Part shown: positions 44,112-52,965 of the stretch, piece by piece
How the letters are laid out: each line of letters opens with the position of its first letter
How positions within the stretch are numbered: position 1 is the first letter of the stretch
NCBI RefSeq assembly: GCF_026342405.1
Contig: NZ_JAPEMU010000001.1
Coordinates: 6,572,001 to 6,636,000, forward strand
Length of the DNA stretch: 64,000 nt
Origin: Kitasatospora sp. NBC_00240
GTDB lineage: Bacteria > Actinomycetota > Actinomycetes > Streptomycetales > Streptomycetaceae
Direction of reading: 5' to 3'
Notes under the pieces: generated by a model
What the model was told of the DNA's origin: nothing
Database searches by the model: none
What the model saw: the letters and a program-made list of their open reading frames with translations, nothing else
Position numbers and translations under genes: made by a program

Positions 44112-44289
44112 GGTCGTTCCCGGCGCGGGCCTGTAGGTGTCGCCGGGCGAGTTGTTCGCCGAGGGCGAAAGCGGTGGGCCCGGGCGTCAGCCCGCTCACT
44201 CGTTCGGCCTAATTGCCTCGGACGGATGCAAGGATGTGGCTCGGCCGCGCCCGCAGAGCGGCCACGTCGCGTTCAGAAAGGTCCGCATC

Positions 44290-44748
44290 ATGGCCATCGA
44301 GGTCGGCACCCAGGCTCCGGATTTCGAGCTCAAGAACCAGCACGGCGAGCTGGTCAAGCTCTCCGACTTCCAGGGCGAGAAGAACGTCGTCCTGGTCTTC
44401 TACCCGTTCGCCTTCACCGGCGTCTGCACCGGCGAGGTGTGCGCGATCCAGAAGGAGCTGCCGCGCCTGCAGAACGACGACGTGCAGGTCCTGGCCGTCT
44501 CGTGCGACTCGCCGTTCACCCTGCGCGTCTTCGGCGACCAGGAGGGCCTGGAGTACCCGCTGCTCTCGGACTTCTGGCCGCACGGCGCGGTCTCCCGCGC
44601 CTACGGCGTGTTCGAGGAGGAGAAGGGCTGCGCGGTGCGCGGCACCTTCGTGATCGACAAGGCCGGCGTGGTGCGCTGGTCGATCGTGAACGGCCTGCCG
44701 GACGCCCGCGACGAGCAGGAGTACCTGAAGGTCCTCGGCGCGCTCTGA
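44290..44748 (+). CDS. ahpE: AhpE-like peroxiredoxin
   Basis: A 152-residue thiol peroxidase. Peroxidatic Cys46 lies in PFAFTGVCTGEVC, with a second Cys at 51; R in VRGTFVIDKAG completes the active site. It reduces peroxides in the cytosol, using mycothiol-type or thioredoxin-type reductants in actinomycetes. ATG 44290 has GAAAGG upstream. It lies between DUF3052 and the Ter block, so it could belong to a stress region, but transcription is probably separate. Confidence 0.93.
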   Translation: MAIEVGTQAPDFELKNQHGELVKLSDFQGEKNVVLVFYPFAFTGVCTGEVCAIQKELPRLQNDDVQVLAVSCDSPFTLRVFGDQEGLEYPLLSDFWPHGAVSRAYGVFEEEKGCAVRGTFVIDKAGVVRWSIVNGLPDARDEQEYLKVLGAL

Positions 44749-44947
44749 GACCCGCGGCCGCCGGCGGGGTCCGCGGCGCGCCCGGGACCAAGCCGATCCG
44801 GAAGGATTGGGCCCGGTCACTGCGCAGGACGGGAACCCGGCACTACGATCGGGCCGTTGGCAGGTCAGAGGCGCACCGGCCGAGGCCGGCCGCTTCGGAC
44901 CGCACCGCGGGGGCACCACGACGTGCCTCCCGAATCTTGGAGGACCA

Positions 44948-45523
44948 GTGGGTGTCAGCCTGAGCAAGGGCGGCAATGTCTCCCTCACCAAGGAGGCCCC
45001 CGGCCTGACCGCCGTGATCGTCGGCCTTGGCTGGGACGTTCGCACCACCACGGGCACGGACTTCGACCTGGACGCCAGCGCGCTGCTCTGCAACGAGGGC
45101 GGCCGGGTCGACGGGGACGGCAACTTCGTCTTCTTCAACAACCTGAAGAGCCCGGACGGCTCCGTCGAGCACACCGGCGACAACCTCACCGGTGAGGGCG
45201 AGGGCGACGACGAGCAGATCAAGGTCAGCCTGGCCACCGTGCCGGCCGACGTGGCCAAGATCGTCTTCCCGGTGTCGATCTACGACGCCGAGAACCGGAC
45301 CCAGAACTTCGGCCAGGTCCGCAACGCGTTCATCCGCGTCGTGAACCAGGCCGACAACAAGGAGCTGGCCCGCTACGACCTCTCCGAGGACGCCTCGACC
45401 GAGACCGCCATGGTCTTCGGCGAGCTGTACCGCAACGGGGCCGAGTGGAAGTTCCGCGCCATCGGCCAGGGCTACGCCTCGGGCCTGCGCGGCATCGCGC
45501 AGGACTTCGGTGTGAACGTCTGA
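44948..45523 (+). CDS. terD: TerD-family stress protein (copy 1)
   Basis: A 191-residue beta-sandwich calcium-binding protein. TerD hallmarks are GVSLSKGGNVSLTKEAPGL, GWDVRTTTGTDFDLDASALL, an acidic Ca-binding loop near GEGEGDDEQI, and the C-terminus GYASGLRGIAQDFGVNV. TerD proteins act in tellurite, phage and other stress responses in membrane-associated complexes. GTG 44948 was chosen with GGAGG upstream. It is closely similar to the next copy. Confidence 0.95.
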   Translation: MGVSLSKGGNVSLTKEAPGLTAVIVGLGWDVRTTTGTDFDLDASALLCNEGGRVDGDGNFVFFNNLKSPDGSVEHTGDNLTGEGEGDDEQIKVSLATVPADVAKIVFPVSIYDAENRTQNFGQVRNAFIRVVNQADNKELARYDLSEDASTETAMVFGELYRNGAEWKFRAIGQGYASGLRGIAQDFGVNV

Positions 45524-45542
45524 CCCGCACCGCCTTCCCGTC

Positions 45543-45574
45543 GCGGCCCCGCGTTCCCCGGAACGCGGGGCCGC
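45543..45574 (+). terminator. terminator after TerD copy 1
   Basis: GCGGCCCCGCGTTCC and GGAACGCGGGGCCGC are 15-bp perfect complements with a minimal centre, 19 bases after the stop codon. It separates transcription of the two TerD genes. Confidence 0.88.
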
Positions 45575-45795
45575 GGTGTCTTTGCCCGGCGCCGGCCGGC
45601 GTGCGCCCGCGCCCGCTCCGGCGGGGGGGCGCCCGCTCCGCCGGGCGCCGGGCCGGGCGCTGATAGGTTCTGCTAGTTCAGGAAGTTCAGTGGGCGGCCG
45701 GTGGTCGTTCGGGGGTCCGAGGGCATAGATCTGGGATGCGCCTCGCCGTGCCGCCGTTCGGCCGGAGCCGCCAGGGAGTGGGAGGAAGAACAGTC

Positions 45796-46371
45796 ATGAG
45801 TGTCACGCTCGCCAAGGGCGGGAACGTCTCGCTGACGAAGGCCGCACCGAATCTGACGCAGGTGCAGATCGGGCTCGGCTGGGACGCGCGCTCCACCACG
45901 GGTGCGCCGTTCGACCTCGACGCCAGCGCACTGCTCTGCCAGGCCGGGCGGGTGCTCGGTGACGAGTACTTCGTGTTCTACAACAACCTGAAGAGCCCCG
46001 AGGGTTCGGTGGAGCACCAGGGCGACAACCTCACCGGTGACGGCGAGGGCGACGACGAGGTCGTCGTGGTCAACCTGGATCTCGTGCCGGCCCACGTGGA
46101 CAAGGTGGTCTTCGCGGTGTCGATCTACGACGCCGAGGCCCGGATGGAGAACTTCGGCCAGGTCCGCAACGCGTACATCCGCGTGGTGAACGTGGTGGAC
46201 GGGCAGGAGATCGCCCGCTACGACCTGACCGAGGACGCGTCCAACGAGACCGCCATGATTTTCGGTGAGCTGTACCGCTACCAGGGGGAGTGGAAGTTCC
46301 GCGCGGTGGGCCAGGGTTATGCCTCCGGCCTGCGCGGCATTGCTCTGGATTTTGGCGTAAACGTACAGTAA
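45796..46371 (+). CDS. terD: TerD-family stress protein (copy 2)
   Basis: A 191-residue TerD, with SVTLAKGGNVSLTKAAPNL, GAPFDLDASALLCQ, the acidic loop GDGEGDDEVV and C-terminal GYASGLRGIALDFGVNV. It parallels copy 1 position by position, a tandem duplication. The strong GGAGGAAG at 45781 predicts high translation. The gap of 140 bases to the following terC suggests joint transcription. Function as for copy 1: a metal-linked stress response scaffold, mechanism not settled. Confidence 0.95.
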   Translation: MSVTLAKGGNVSLTKAAPNLTQVQIGLGWDARSTTGAPFDLDASALLCQAGRVLGDEYFVFYNNLKSPEGSVEHQGDNLTGDGEGDDEVVVVNLDLVPAHVDKVVFAVSIYDAEARMENFGQVRNAYIRVVNVVDGQEIARYDLTEDASNETAMIFGELYRYQGEWKFRAVGQGYASGLRGIALDFGVNVQ

Positions 46372-46511
46372 AGGCCCCATCATCACTCGAAACGAGCAAC
46401 AAGGGGCACCGCGGGGGGTGACCTGACCGGGATCCGGTCCCGGTCAGGGCGTCTCAGGACGACGCCGCACCCGTGGCATGCGCCCTGAAACCCGAAAGGT
46501 AACCAAATCCC

Positions 46512-47618
46512 GTGTTCCTCCGCACATTCGGCTGGTCGTTCGCGATCACTGTCGTCGGTCTGATCGCCGCCGGCCTGTTCTGGGGCGCCGAGGGCTTCGG
46601 CATCGTGCTGATCCTCTCCATCCTGGAGATCTCCCTGTCGTTCGACAACGCGGTGGTCAACGCCACGGTGCTGAAGCGGATGAACCCGTACTGGCAGAAG
46701 ATCTTCCTCACCGTCGGCGTGCTGATCGCCGTCTTCGGCATGCGCCTGATCTTCCCGCTGCTGGTCGTCGGTCTCACCGCGCACCTCAACCCGGCGACCG
46801 TGATCGACCTCGCGCTGCACTCCGACCAGACGTACAACGGGTCGACGTACGCCCAGTACCTGGAGGCCGCCAACCCGGCCATCGCGGCCTTCGGCGGCAT
46901 CTTCCTGCTGATGATCTTCCTCGACTTCATCTTCGAGGAGAAGGACTTCAACTGGCTGAGCTGGATCGAGAAGCCGCTGGAGAAGGTCGGCAAGCTGGAG
47001 GCGTTCTCCTCGGTCATCGCCCTGGTCACGCTCGCCCTGGCGGCCAACTTCTTCGCCGCCGAGAACGCCGAGACGGTGCTGCTCGCCGGCATCATGGGCC
47101 TGGTCACCTACCTGGCGGTCAACGGCCTGTCGAGCGTCTTCGAGGCCGGCCTGGAGGAGGAAGAGGAGGCCGAGGAGGAGGCCGAGAAGTCCGGCAAGTC
47201 CATCGTGCAGGTGGGCGGCAAGGCCGCGTTCTTCCTCTTCATGTACCTGGAGGTGCTGGACGCCTCGTTCTCCTTCGACGGCGTGGTCGGCGCGTTCGCC
47301 ATCACCCAGGACATCTTCATGATCACCCTGGGTCTGGGCATCGGCGCGATGTACATCCGCTCGCTGACGGTCTTCCTGGTCCGCAAGGGCACCCTGGACG
47401 ACTACGTCTACCTGGAGCACGGCGCGCACTACGCGATCGGCGCGCTGGCGATCATCCTGCTGGTCGGCATCGAGTACCACATCCCGGAGATCGTCACCGG
47501 CCTGATCGGGGTGGCCTTCATCGGCCTGGCCCTCGGCTCCTCGGTGCTGCGCAACCGCCGTGCGGCGGCGGCCGCCGGCGGCGGGGACTCCGAACTGGTC
47601 GGCAGCAACTCCAACTGA
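46512..47618 (+). CDS. terC: TerC-like integral membrane protein (DUF475)
   Basis: A 368-residue polytopic protein with about nine helices. Conserved acidic membrane positions are in EISLSFDNAVVNATVL and LEVLDASFSFDGVVGAFA, typical of the TerC superfamily for metal transport. An acidic cytoplasmic loop EEEEEAEEEAEK lies between helices 5 and 6. GTG 46512 has GAAAGG upstream. It acts with TerD proteins in the membrane complex; manganese or calcium handling is the inferred role. Confidence 0.93.
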   Translation: MFLRTFGWSFAITVVGLIAAGLFWGAEGFGIVLILSILEISLSFDNAVVNATVLKRMNPYWQKIFLTVGVLIAVFGMRLIFPLLVVGLTAHLNPATVIDLALHSDQTYNGSTYAQYLEAANPAIAAFGGIFLLMIFLDFIFEEKDFNWLSWIEKPLEKVGKLEAFSSVIALVTLALAANFFAAENAETVLLAGIMGLVTYLAVNGLSSVFEAGLEEEEEAEEEAEKSGKSIVQVGGKAAFFLFMYLEVLDASFSFDGVVGAFAITQDIFMITLGLGIGAMYIRSLTVFLVRKGTLDDYVYLEHGAHYAIGALAIILLVGIEYHIPEIVTGLIGVAFIGLALGSSVLRNRRAAAAAGGGDSELVGSNSN

Positions 47619-47703
47619 CCGGTCACCCGCTCGCACCCGGCGCCCTCCCGGCCCGGGTGCGACACCGGGCCCGAAGCGCAGGACAGCCTGCGGCACCACA
47701 GCG

Positions 47704-47739
47704 AAACGGCCGCCCCCGCACGTGCGGGGGCGGCCGTTT
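47704..47739. terminator. bidirectional terminator between terC and DUF2637 gene
   Basis: AAACGGCCGCCCCCGCAC is mirrored by GTGCGGGGGCGGCCGTTT with virtually no loop. It is flanked by A and T runs on both sides, and the two genes converge on it. Confidence 0.92.
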
Positions 47740-47759
47740 CGTCGTACGTGCGCCGGTCG

Positions 47760-48899
47760 TCAGCCGAGCTGCTGCTCGATGGCGCGCAGCTTGCGCTCCA
47801 GCGAGTCGAGCTTGGGCATCGACAGGGTGTCGTCGTCCGACGTCAGGTCCACCGAGGAGGACGAGTACGAGGACGACGAGGAGTACGGGGACGACGAGGA
47901 GGAGGAGTACGGGGACGACGAGGACGAGTACGAGGACTCGACCGCCGCACGCGGACGCCGGCCCGGCTCGAGCGCGCTCCTGGGGGCGGGCTCCAGGGCC
48001 GTGGAGGTGCTGCTCAGGGCGTCCGTTTCACCGGCTAGCGCAGGCTCCGAAGCGCTCTGGCCGTCCCCGGCAGCGGTCAGCGCGGGTACCTGGCGGCCGC
48101 CGCGGGACCGGCCGAGCATCCCGCCCTGGCGGGAGATCGCCTTCAGCTCGGCCCGTTCGCGCCGGTCGGCGCTGCGGGCGCGCAGCTTGGCGTCCATCTT
48201 CGACTGGCGTTCCTCGCGGACCTCGTCCACCGCCTCGTCCAGGCTGCGGACGTTCTCCAGCAGCATCAGCGACCAGGCCGCGTAGGTCTCGCGCGGGGCG
48301 CGGATCCAGCGGACGATGCGGATCTGCGGCAGCGGGCGGGGCACCAGGCCCTGCTCGCGCAGCGCGGCCTTGCGGGTCTGCTTCAGCGCGCGGTCGAAGA
48401 GGATCGCGGCCGAGATGGACATGCCGGAGAAGAACTGCGGGGCGCCGTCGTGGGCACCGCCGCGCGGGGCGTGCACCCAGTTGAACCAGGCGGACGCCAC
48501 GGCGAACACCCAGACCAGCAGGCGCGAGCCGAGGGCGGCGTCGCCGTGGCTGGCCTCGCGGACGGCCAGCACGGAGCAGAACATCGCCGCGCCGTCCAGG
48601 CCGAACGGGACGAGGTACTCCCAGCCGCCGGACAGGCCCAGGTTCTCCGTACCGAAGCCGACCAGGCCGTGGAACGACAGCGCGGCGGCGACACCGGCGC
48701 AGCAGAACAGCAGGACGTAGGAGGCGATCCCGTAGATCATCTCCTTGCGGCGACGGCGTTCCTCGGTGCGCTCCCAGGAGTCACCGGACTCCTCGGGCTT
48801 GTTGTTCCTGAAGCGGAGTGTCGCCACCAGGACGGCGGTGAACACCAGTGCTGCGCCGCCGACGACGGCCCACACCAGTTGTATGGACGAGAGGTTCAT
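47760..48899 (-). CDS. DUF2637 membrane protein with Ser/Tyr-rich tail
   Basis: A 379-residue protein. The first 240 residues have four to five hydrophobic segments and the DUF2637 pattern (LSFHGLVGFG, WEYLVPFGLDGAAMFCSVLAVREASHGD). A coiled-coil region follows (VDEVREERQSKMDAKLRA). The last 100 residues include SSYSSSSSPYSSSSSSPY-type repeats, then a C-terminal helix. DUF2637 is also found in transfer-plasmid Spd proteins. ATG 48899 chosen. Its place in the Ter block is conserved-looking, but its role is unknown. Confidence 0.83.
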   Translation of the reverse strand: MNLSSIQLVWAVVGGAALVFTAVLVATLRFRNNKPEESGDSWERTEERRRRKEMIYGIASYVLLFCCAGVAAALSFHGLVGFGTENLGLSGGWEYLVPFGLDGAAMFCSVLAVREASHGDAALGSRLLVWVFAVASAWFNWVHAPRGGAHDGAPQFFSGMSISAAILFDRALKQTRKAALREQGLVPRPLPQIRIVRWIRAPRETYAAWSLMLLENVRSLDEAVDEVREERQSKMDAKLRARSADRRERAELKAISRQGGMLGRSRGGRQVPALTAAGDGQSASEPALAGETDALSSTSTALEPAPRSALEPGRRPRAAVESSYSSSSSPYSSSSSSPYSSSSSYSSSSVDLTSDDDTLSMPKLDSLERKLRAIEQQLG

Positions 48900-49244
48900 T
48901 GCGGGTCGGGCCTCGGCTTTCCGCAGGAATGGGCTGTGTGCGGCACAGGACATCAGGTACCGCGATGAACGGTGGGCCTGACGGTGCGTCGTTGCCGGCC
49001 GCGGGCGCACCTGCGGTGCCCCTGTGATGCGGACGGGACACCTGTGCGGCTAGACGATATCGCGTCCGAAGGGGCGGCATCGTACGGGAGCCGTCTTCTG
49101 CTCGCCATCCGGCACGCGGGGGGCGCTTGACGGTGCCTCGGGCGCCGACTTGGGTAGGGGTGTCGGTACGCACGGTGGCCGCCCGGTCGACGGATGCCGG
49201 ATCATGAACCGTCAGATCGACTGGCGGACCTGGGGGAGGACTGG
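48900..49244. promoter_or_regulatory. divergent intergenic region DUF2637 / TerA-like gene
   Basis: 345 bases between divergent genes. It contains no recognised RNA. The RBS of the TerA-like gene is GGGGGAGG at about 49231-49239. The segment 49045-49095 (GGCTAGACGATATCG) is AT-rich for this genome and is the likely promoter site. Confidence 0.4.
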
Positions 49245-49988
49245 ATGGCCTCGGTTTGGGAGTACCTGAGGGGCGAGCGCAACACCCTCGACCCCGGTGG
49301 ACAGCACAAGGTGACCCTCACCAAGTCGAAGCCGCAGCACGCCCTGACCGGCGCCGCGGCCACCACCGGCAACCTGTACGTCAACCTGCACTGGAGGACC
49401 AGGGCGTCCGCTCCCGGCGCCTCGGCCGGCGAGACCTTACGGCGCTGGTTCAGCCCGCGGATCCTCAGCCCGATGGAGCCCGACTCCTACCAGCGGCCGG
49501 ACGTCAACGTCGACCTCGACCTGGCCTGCATGTACGAACTCAGCGACGGCAAACGGGGTGTGGTTCAGCCGCTGGGCAAGCTCTTCGGGGACCTCCAGAG
49601 GCCGCCCTACGTCAAGCTCAGCGGCGACGACGTGTACGGAGCGCCCTCCGGCGAGACGATGTACATCAACCTGGAGAAGAAGGACCAGTTCAAACGGCTG
49701 CTGATCTTCGTGTACATCTACGACGGCACCCCGGCCTTCGGGCAGACCGACGCGGTGGTGACCATCGTGCCGCAGACCGGCCCGCGGATCGAGATCAAAC
49801 TGGAGGAGCGGGCCCCCGCCGCGCGCTCCTGCGCGGTCGTGCTGATCGAGAACACCGGCGACGGGCAGCTGACGGTGCGCCGCGAGGTCCGGTACGTGAA
49901 CGGGTTCCAGTCGGACATCGACCGGCTGTACGGCTTCGGCATGCAGTGGCAGCGGGGCTACAAGACGCCCTCGGGGACGGCGGAGTGA
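49245..49988 (+). CDS. TerA-like Ter-domain protein
   Basis: A 247-residue protein of the TerD/TerA superfamily. It begins ASVWEYLRGERNTLDPGGQHKV and contains VDLDLACMYEL, VKLSGDDVYG, YINLEKKDQFKRLLIFVYIYDG and a final FGMQWQRGYK. The jelly-roll acidic sites differ from those in TerD. ATG 49245 follows GGGGGAGG, while the first ATG at 49194 lacks such a site. It probably joins the TerC/TerD complex. Confidence 0.8.
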   Translation: MASVWEYLRGERNTLDPGGQHKVTLTKSKPQHALTGAAATTGNLYVNLHWRTRASAPGASAGETLRRWFSPRILSPMEPDSYQRPDVNVDLDLACMYELSDGKRGVVQPLGKLFGDLQRPPYVKLSGDDVYGAPSGETMYINLEKKDQFKRLLIFVYIYDGTPAFGQTDAVVTIVPQTGPRIEIKLEERAPAARSCAVVLIENTGDGQLTVRREVRYVNGFQSDIDRLYGFGMQWQRGYKTPSGTAE

Positions 49989-50064
49989 CGACCTGGCCCG
50001 CTCCCGGCCCCGGCCGGCGCCGTCCTGGCGCGGCCCGGCCCGTGGATCGCGCCCGGGCCGCCGG

Positions 50065-51045
50065 TCAGCGCGGCTGGAACTGCGGGCCCTGCGGGGGCAG
50101 GGCGAAGGCCTCCTGCGGCGCGGGCTGCTGGGCGGCCGGCGGGGGCGGCGGGGGGATCGCCGGAGCCTGCGGGTAGCCGTAGCCCGACTGCTGGGCGGCG
50201 GCCGGCTGCTGGGGAGCCCCCCAGGCCGGCTGCGGGTACGGCTGCTGCGGGGCCTGCGGGTAGCCGTAGCCGGGCTGCCGGGGCGGCTGCTGCGGGTAGC
50301 CGTAGGCCGGCTGCGGGTGCTGCTGGGGGGCCGGCGGCGCCACCGGCGGTGCGGTGGGCGGTGCGAGGGGCGGCGGCGCGGTCGGGGGCGTGGCGGGCGC
50401 CAGGGTGTACGTACCCGGCTCGGAGCGGGGATCGGGGCGCGGGGTGTTGCGCGGGTCCTGGGCGGGCTGCCGCGGGGCCGGCTCGGCGCTCTCCGGCTCG
50501 TCCTCGACGGTGATGCCGAAGTCGGTGGCCAGGCCGATCAGGCCGGAGGCGTACCCCTGCCCGACCGCGCGGAGCTTCCAGCCGCCGTCGCGGCGGTAGA
50601 TCTCGGCGGCCAGCAGCGCGGTGACCTCCTCGGCGTCCGTCACCGAGAATTCGGCCAGCGCCGGGGCGCCCTCGCCCGCCGCGGCGTCGAACAGCAGCAC
50701 CCGCAGGCGGACCACCGCGCGGAACGAGCCGCCCTCGGCGGAGCCGGCCAGCACCACCCGGTCGACGTCCGCCGGCAGCTTGCCGAGCTCCACCTCGATG
50801 GTGTCCGCGACCTCGCCGTCCTGGCCCGTGCGGTGCTTGGGCAGGTGGCGCACCAGGCCGGAGGGGTGCCGGGGCTGGTTGTAGAAGACGAAGTCCGCGT
50901 CCGACCGGACCCTGCCGTCGGCGCCGAGCAGCAGCGCCGAGGCGTCCACGTCCGGCGATCCGGGTACGGCGTTCCAGCGCAGCACGGCGCGGACCGCGGC
51001 CACCGGCAGCGCGACGTTGGCGCCCTTTGCCATCACGTGCGTCAT
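50065..51045 (-). CDS. TerD domain protein with Pro/Gln/Gly-Tyr tail
   Basis: A 326-residue protein. The TerD domain spans about 1-185 (MAKGANVALPV, DASALLLGADGRVRSDADFVFYNQP, GQGYASGLIGLATDFGI). The remaining 140 residues are a low-complexity tail of Pro, Gln and repeated GYGYPQ units. This is unlike the two 191-residue TerD proteins. Such a tail could drive self-association or bind partners. ATG 51045 was chosen; upstream frame extension seems non-coding. It is divergent from the biosynthetic lyase gene. Confidence 0.88.
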   Translation of the reverse strand: MTHVMAKGANVALPVAAVRAVLRWNAVPGSPDVDASALLLGADGRVRSDADFVFYNQPRHPSGLVRHLPKHRTGQDGEVADTIEVELGKLPADVDRVVLAGSAEGGSFRAVVRLRVLLFDAAAGEGAPALAEFSVTDAEEVTALLAAEIYRRDGGWKLRAVGQGYASGLIGLATDFGITVEDEPESAEPAPRQPAQDPRNTPRPDPRSEPGTYTLAPATPPTAPPPLAPPTAPPVAPPAPQQHPQPAYGYPQQPPRQPGYGYPQAPQQPYPQPAWGAPQQPAAAQQSGYGYPQAPAIPPPPPPAAQQPAPQEAFALPPQGPQFQPR

Positions 51046-51479
51046 AGCGGACCATCCTGCCCGTTCGCCACCCATTCGGACAACGTGGCCGAAGGTGGCC
51101 GAAGCGTGCAGGCCTTTGCCGACTGCTTGCGCTTTGTGAAGTGGACGGTAACCTTCCGAGAATTCAATGTTTCGACGGAACATTCGGCCGGAACGGTCCG
51201 TACCATGGGCGGCCTGGGGCTTCGGGGGGTTTCAGCAGCTCAGCGGCGCCGCCGGCCCCTCGTACGCGCAACGGCGCGCGGCACGCGGGCGCCCTCCCGT
51301 ACCGTCCGCGCGCGGACGTGACCCCGCACCGGGAACCACGGCACCCGGCCGACCGGTTGTCGACGTGTCGGCGCCCCACCGCCGAGCAGGACCCACCCAG
51401 CGCCACCACCGCCGTGACCACGCCCGATCCACCCCCGGCCCCGCCGCCCGGCGAGCCGCACCCTCCTGAGGAGAGCCCC
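51046..51479. promoter_or_regulatory. 434-base divergent region TerD-tail gene / C-C lyase
   Basis: A less GC-rich part at about 51100-51210 (including CGGTAACCTTCCGAGAATTC) probably holds promoters for both directions. The inverted pair AATGTTTCGACGGAACATT (51165-51183) is an obvious near-palindrome and a candidate operator. The remainder is C-rich and codes for nothing recognisable. Confidence 0.5.
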
Positions 51480-52646
51480 TTGCGCCACTTCGGCCACCTC
51501 GCCGACGACGTACGCGAACGCCTCTTCCTGGAACAGCCGGGGGGCTTCGACCGGGACAGCGAGGCGGGCGTGCTGTCCACCGCGCTGGGTGCCACGCTGT
51601 ACTGCCCGGCCACCCGGGAGACGCTCGGGGCGGACGTCCGCAAGCAGGCCGCGCGGGGTGTCGTCTCCATGGTGCTCTGCCTGGAGGACGCGATAGCCGA
51701 CCACGAGGTGTCGGCCGCCGAGGCCAATCTGGTGGCCCGACTCGGCGAATTGCACACATCTCGCACACAGGATCTACCCCTTCTCTTCATCAGGGTTCGC
51801 GCCGCCGGTCAGATCACCGATCTCACCCGCCGGCTCGGCCCCGCCGTCGGCCTGCTCTCCGGCTTCGTCCTGCCCAAGTTCACCGAGGAGAGCGGCAGCG
51901 ACTTCCTGGAGGCCCTGGCCGCCGCCGAGGAGAGCAGCGGCCACCGGCTGTTCGCCATGCCGGTGCTCGAATCCCCCGAACTCGCCCACCTGGAGACCCG
52001 CCGCGAGCAGCTCTTCGGCATCTCCCGGCTGCTCGCCAAGCACCGCGAGCGGATCCTCGCCGTCCGCCTCGGTGTCACCGACCTCTGCTCCGCGTACGGC
52101 CTGCGCCGCTCGCCCGACCTGACCGCCTACGACGTCGCCCTGGTCGCCGCCGTCATCGGCGACGTGGTCAACGTGCTCGGCCGCGCCGACGGCAGCGGCT
52201 ACACCGTCACCGGGCCGGTGTGGGAGTACTTCCCCGTCCAGGAGCGGATGTTCAAGCCCCAGCTGCGCCGCACCCCGTTCGCCGCCACCGACCCCCCGGG
52301 CGAGGCCGTCCGGCAGCGGATCATCGAGCACGACCTGGACGGCCTGATCCGCGAGATCGAGCTCGACCGCGCCAACGGCCTGCTCGGCAAGACCTGCATC
52401 CACCCCAGCCACGTTCCCGCCGTGCACGCCCTCTCGGTGGTCACCCACGAGGAGTTCTCCGACGCCCGCGACATCCTGGACCAGGAGCGCGGCGGCGGCG
52501 GGGTGCTGCGCTCGGCGTACACCAACAAGATGAACGAGGCGAAGCCGCACCGCGCCTGGGCGGAGCGGGTGCTGCTGCGCGCCGAGGTGTTCGGGGTGGC
52601 CCGGGAGGACGTCAGCTTCGCCGAACTGCTGGCCGCCTGCCTCTGA
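51480..52646 (+). CDS. HpcH/HpaI aldolase / citrate-lyase-like C-C bond lyase of Ter cluster
   Basis: A 388-residue TIM-barrel protein. Signs are VSMVLCLEDAIAD, LFIRVRAAGQI, FVLPKFTEESG, FAMPVLESPEL and RLGVTDLCSAYGLRRS, with acidic residues for Mg binding. This matches the C-C bond lyase family predicted to take part in making a nucleoside-like metabolite in Ter systems. TTG 51480 was chosen because GAGGAGAG lies just before it; upstream sequence is C-rich and non-coding. It heads a run of four same-strand genes. Confidence 0.85.
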   Translation: MRHFGHLADDVRERLFLEQPGGFDRDSEAGVLSTALGATLYCPATRETLGADVRKQAARGVVSMVLCLEDAIADHEVSAAEANLVARLGELHTSRTQDLPLLFIRVRAAGQITDLTRRLGPAVGLLSGFVLPKFTEESGSDFLEALAAAEESSGHRLFAMPVLESPELAHLETRREQLFGISRLLAKHRERILAVRLGVTDLCSAYGLRRSPDLTAYDVALVAAVIGDVVNVLGRADGSGYTVTGPVWEYFPVQERMFKPQLRRTPFAATDPPGEAVRQRIIEHDLDGLIREIELDRANGLLGKTCIHPSHVPAVHALSVVTHEEFSDARDILDQERGGGGVLRSAYTNKMNEAKPHRAWAERVLLRAEVFGVAREDVSFAELLAACL

Positions 52647-52812
52647 CCCGCACGGCGGCCCGCCACCCGGGCGGCCGCATCCCCGCACACCCGTACACCC
52701 GTACGCTGGCCGTCGGCCCTTCGGTCCCGGTCCGACCGCCGACCCGGGCGCCGAGGCCCGCCGGCCGTGACCGGGCGCGGGGCGACGGCACCCGCCCGCC
52801 CGGCGTGCACGC

Positions 52813-52844
52813 CAGGCGGGCGTACACCGCTGTACGCCCGCCTG
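52813..52844 (+). terminator. 14-bp perfect hairpin after the lyase gene
   Basis: CAGGCGGGCGTACA and TGTACGCCCGCCTG are exact complements around CCGC. It lies 167 bases after the lyase stop and 122 before the next gene. It could be a terminator or an attenuator-like element; no T-run follows. Confidence 0.6.
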
Positions 52845-52965
52845 ACACCTCGGCCTGATATGCACGCCTGACACGCACATGAGCCGGCCCGCGAGCAGGC
52901 CCACGGGCGAGCCGGACCCGCACGTACGCCGCACACGCATGTGAACAAGCACGAAAGCAGGAGCA

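Noticed and set aside
51141..51479. Extended N-terminus of the C-C lyase
   Set aside because: The added residues are Pro/Arg-rich, cover the probable promoter and near-palindrome, and are preceded by no ribosome site.
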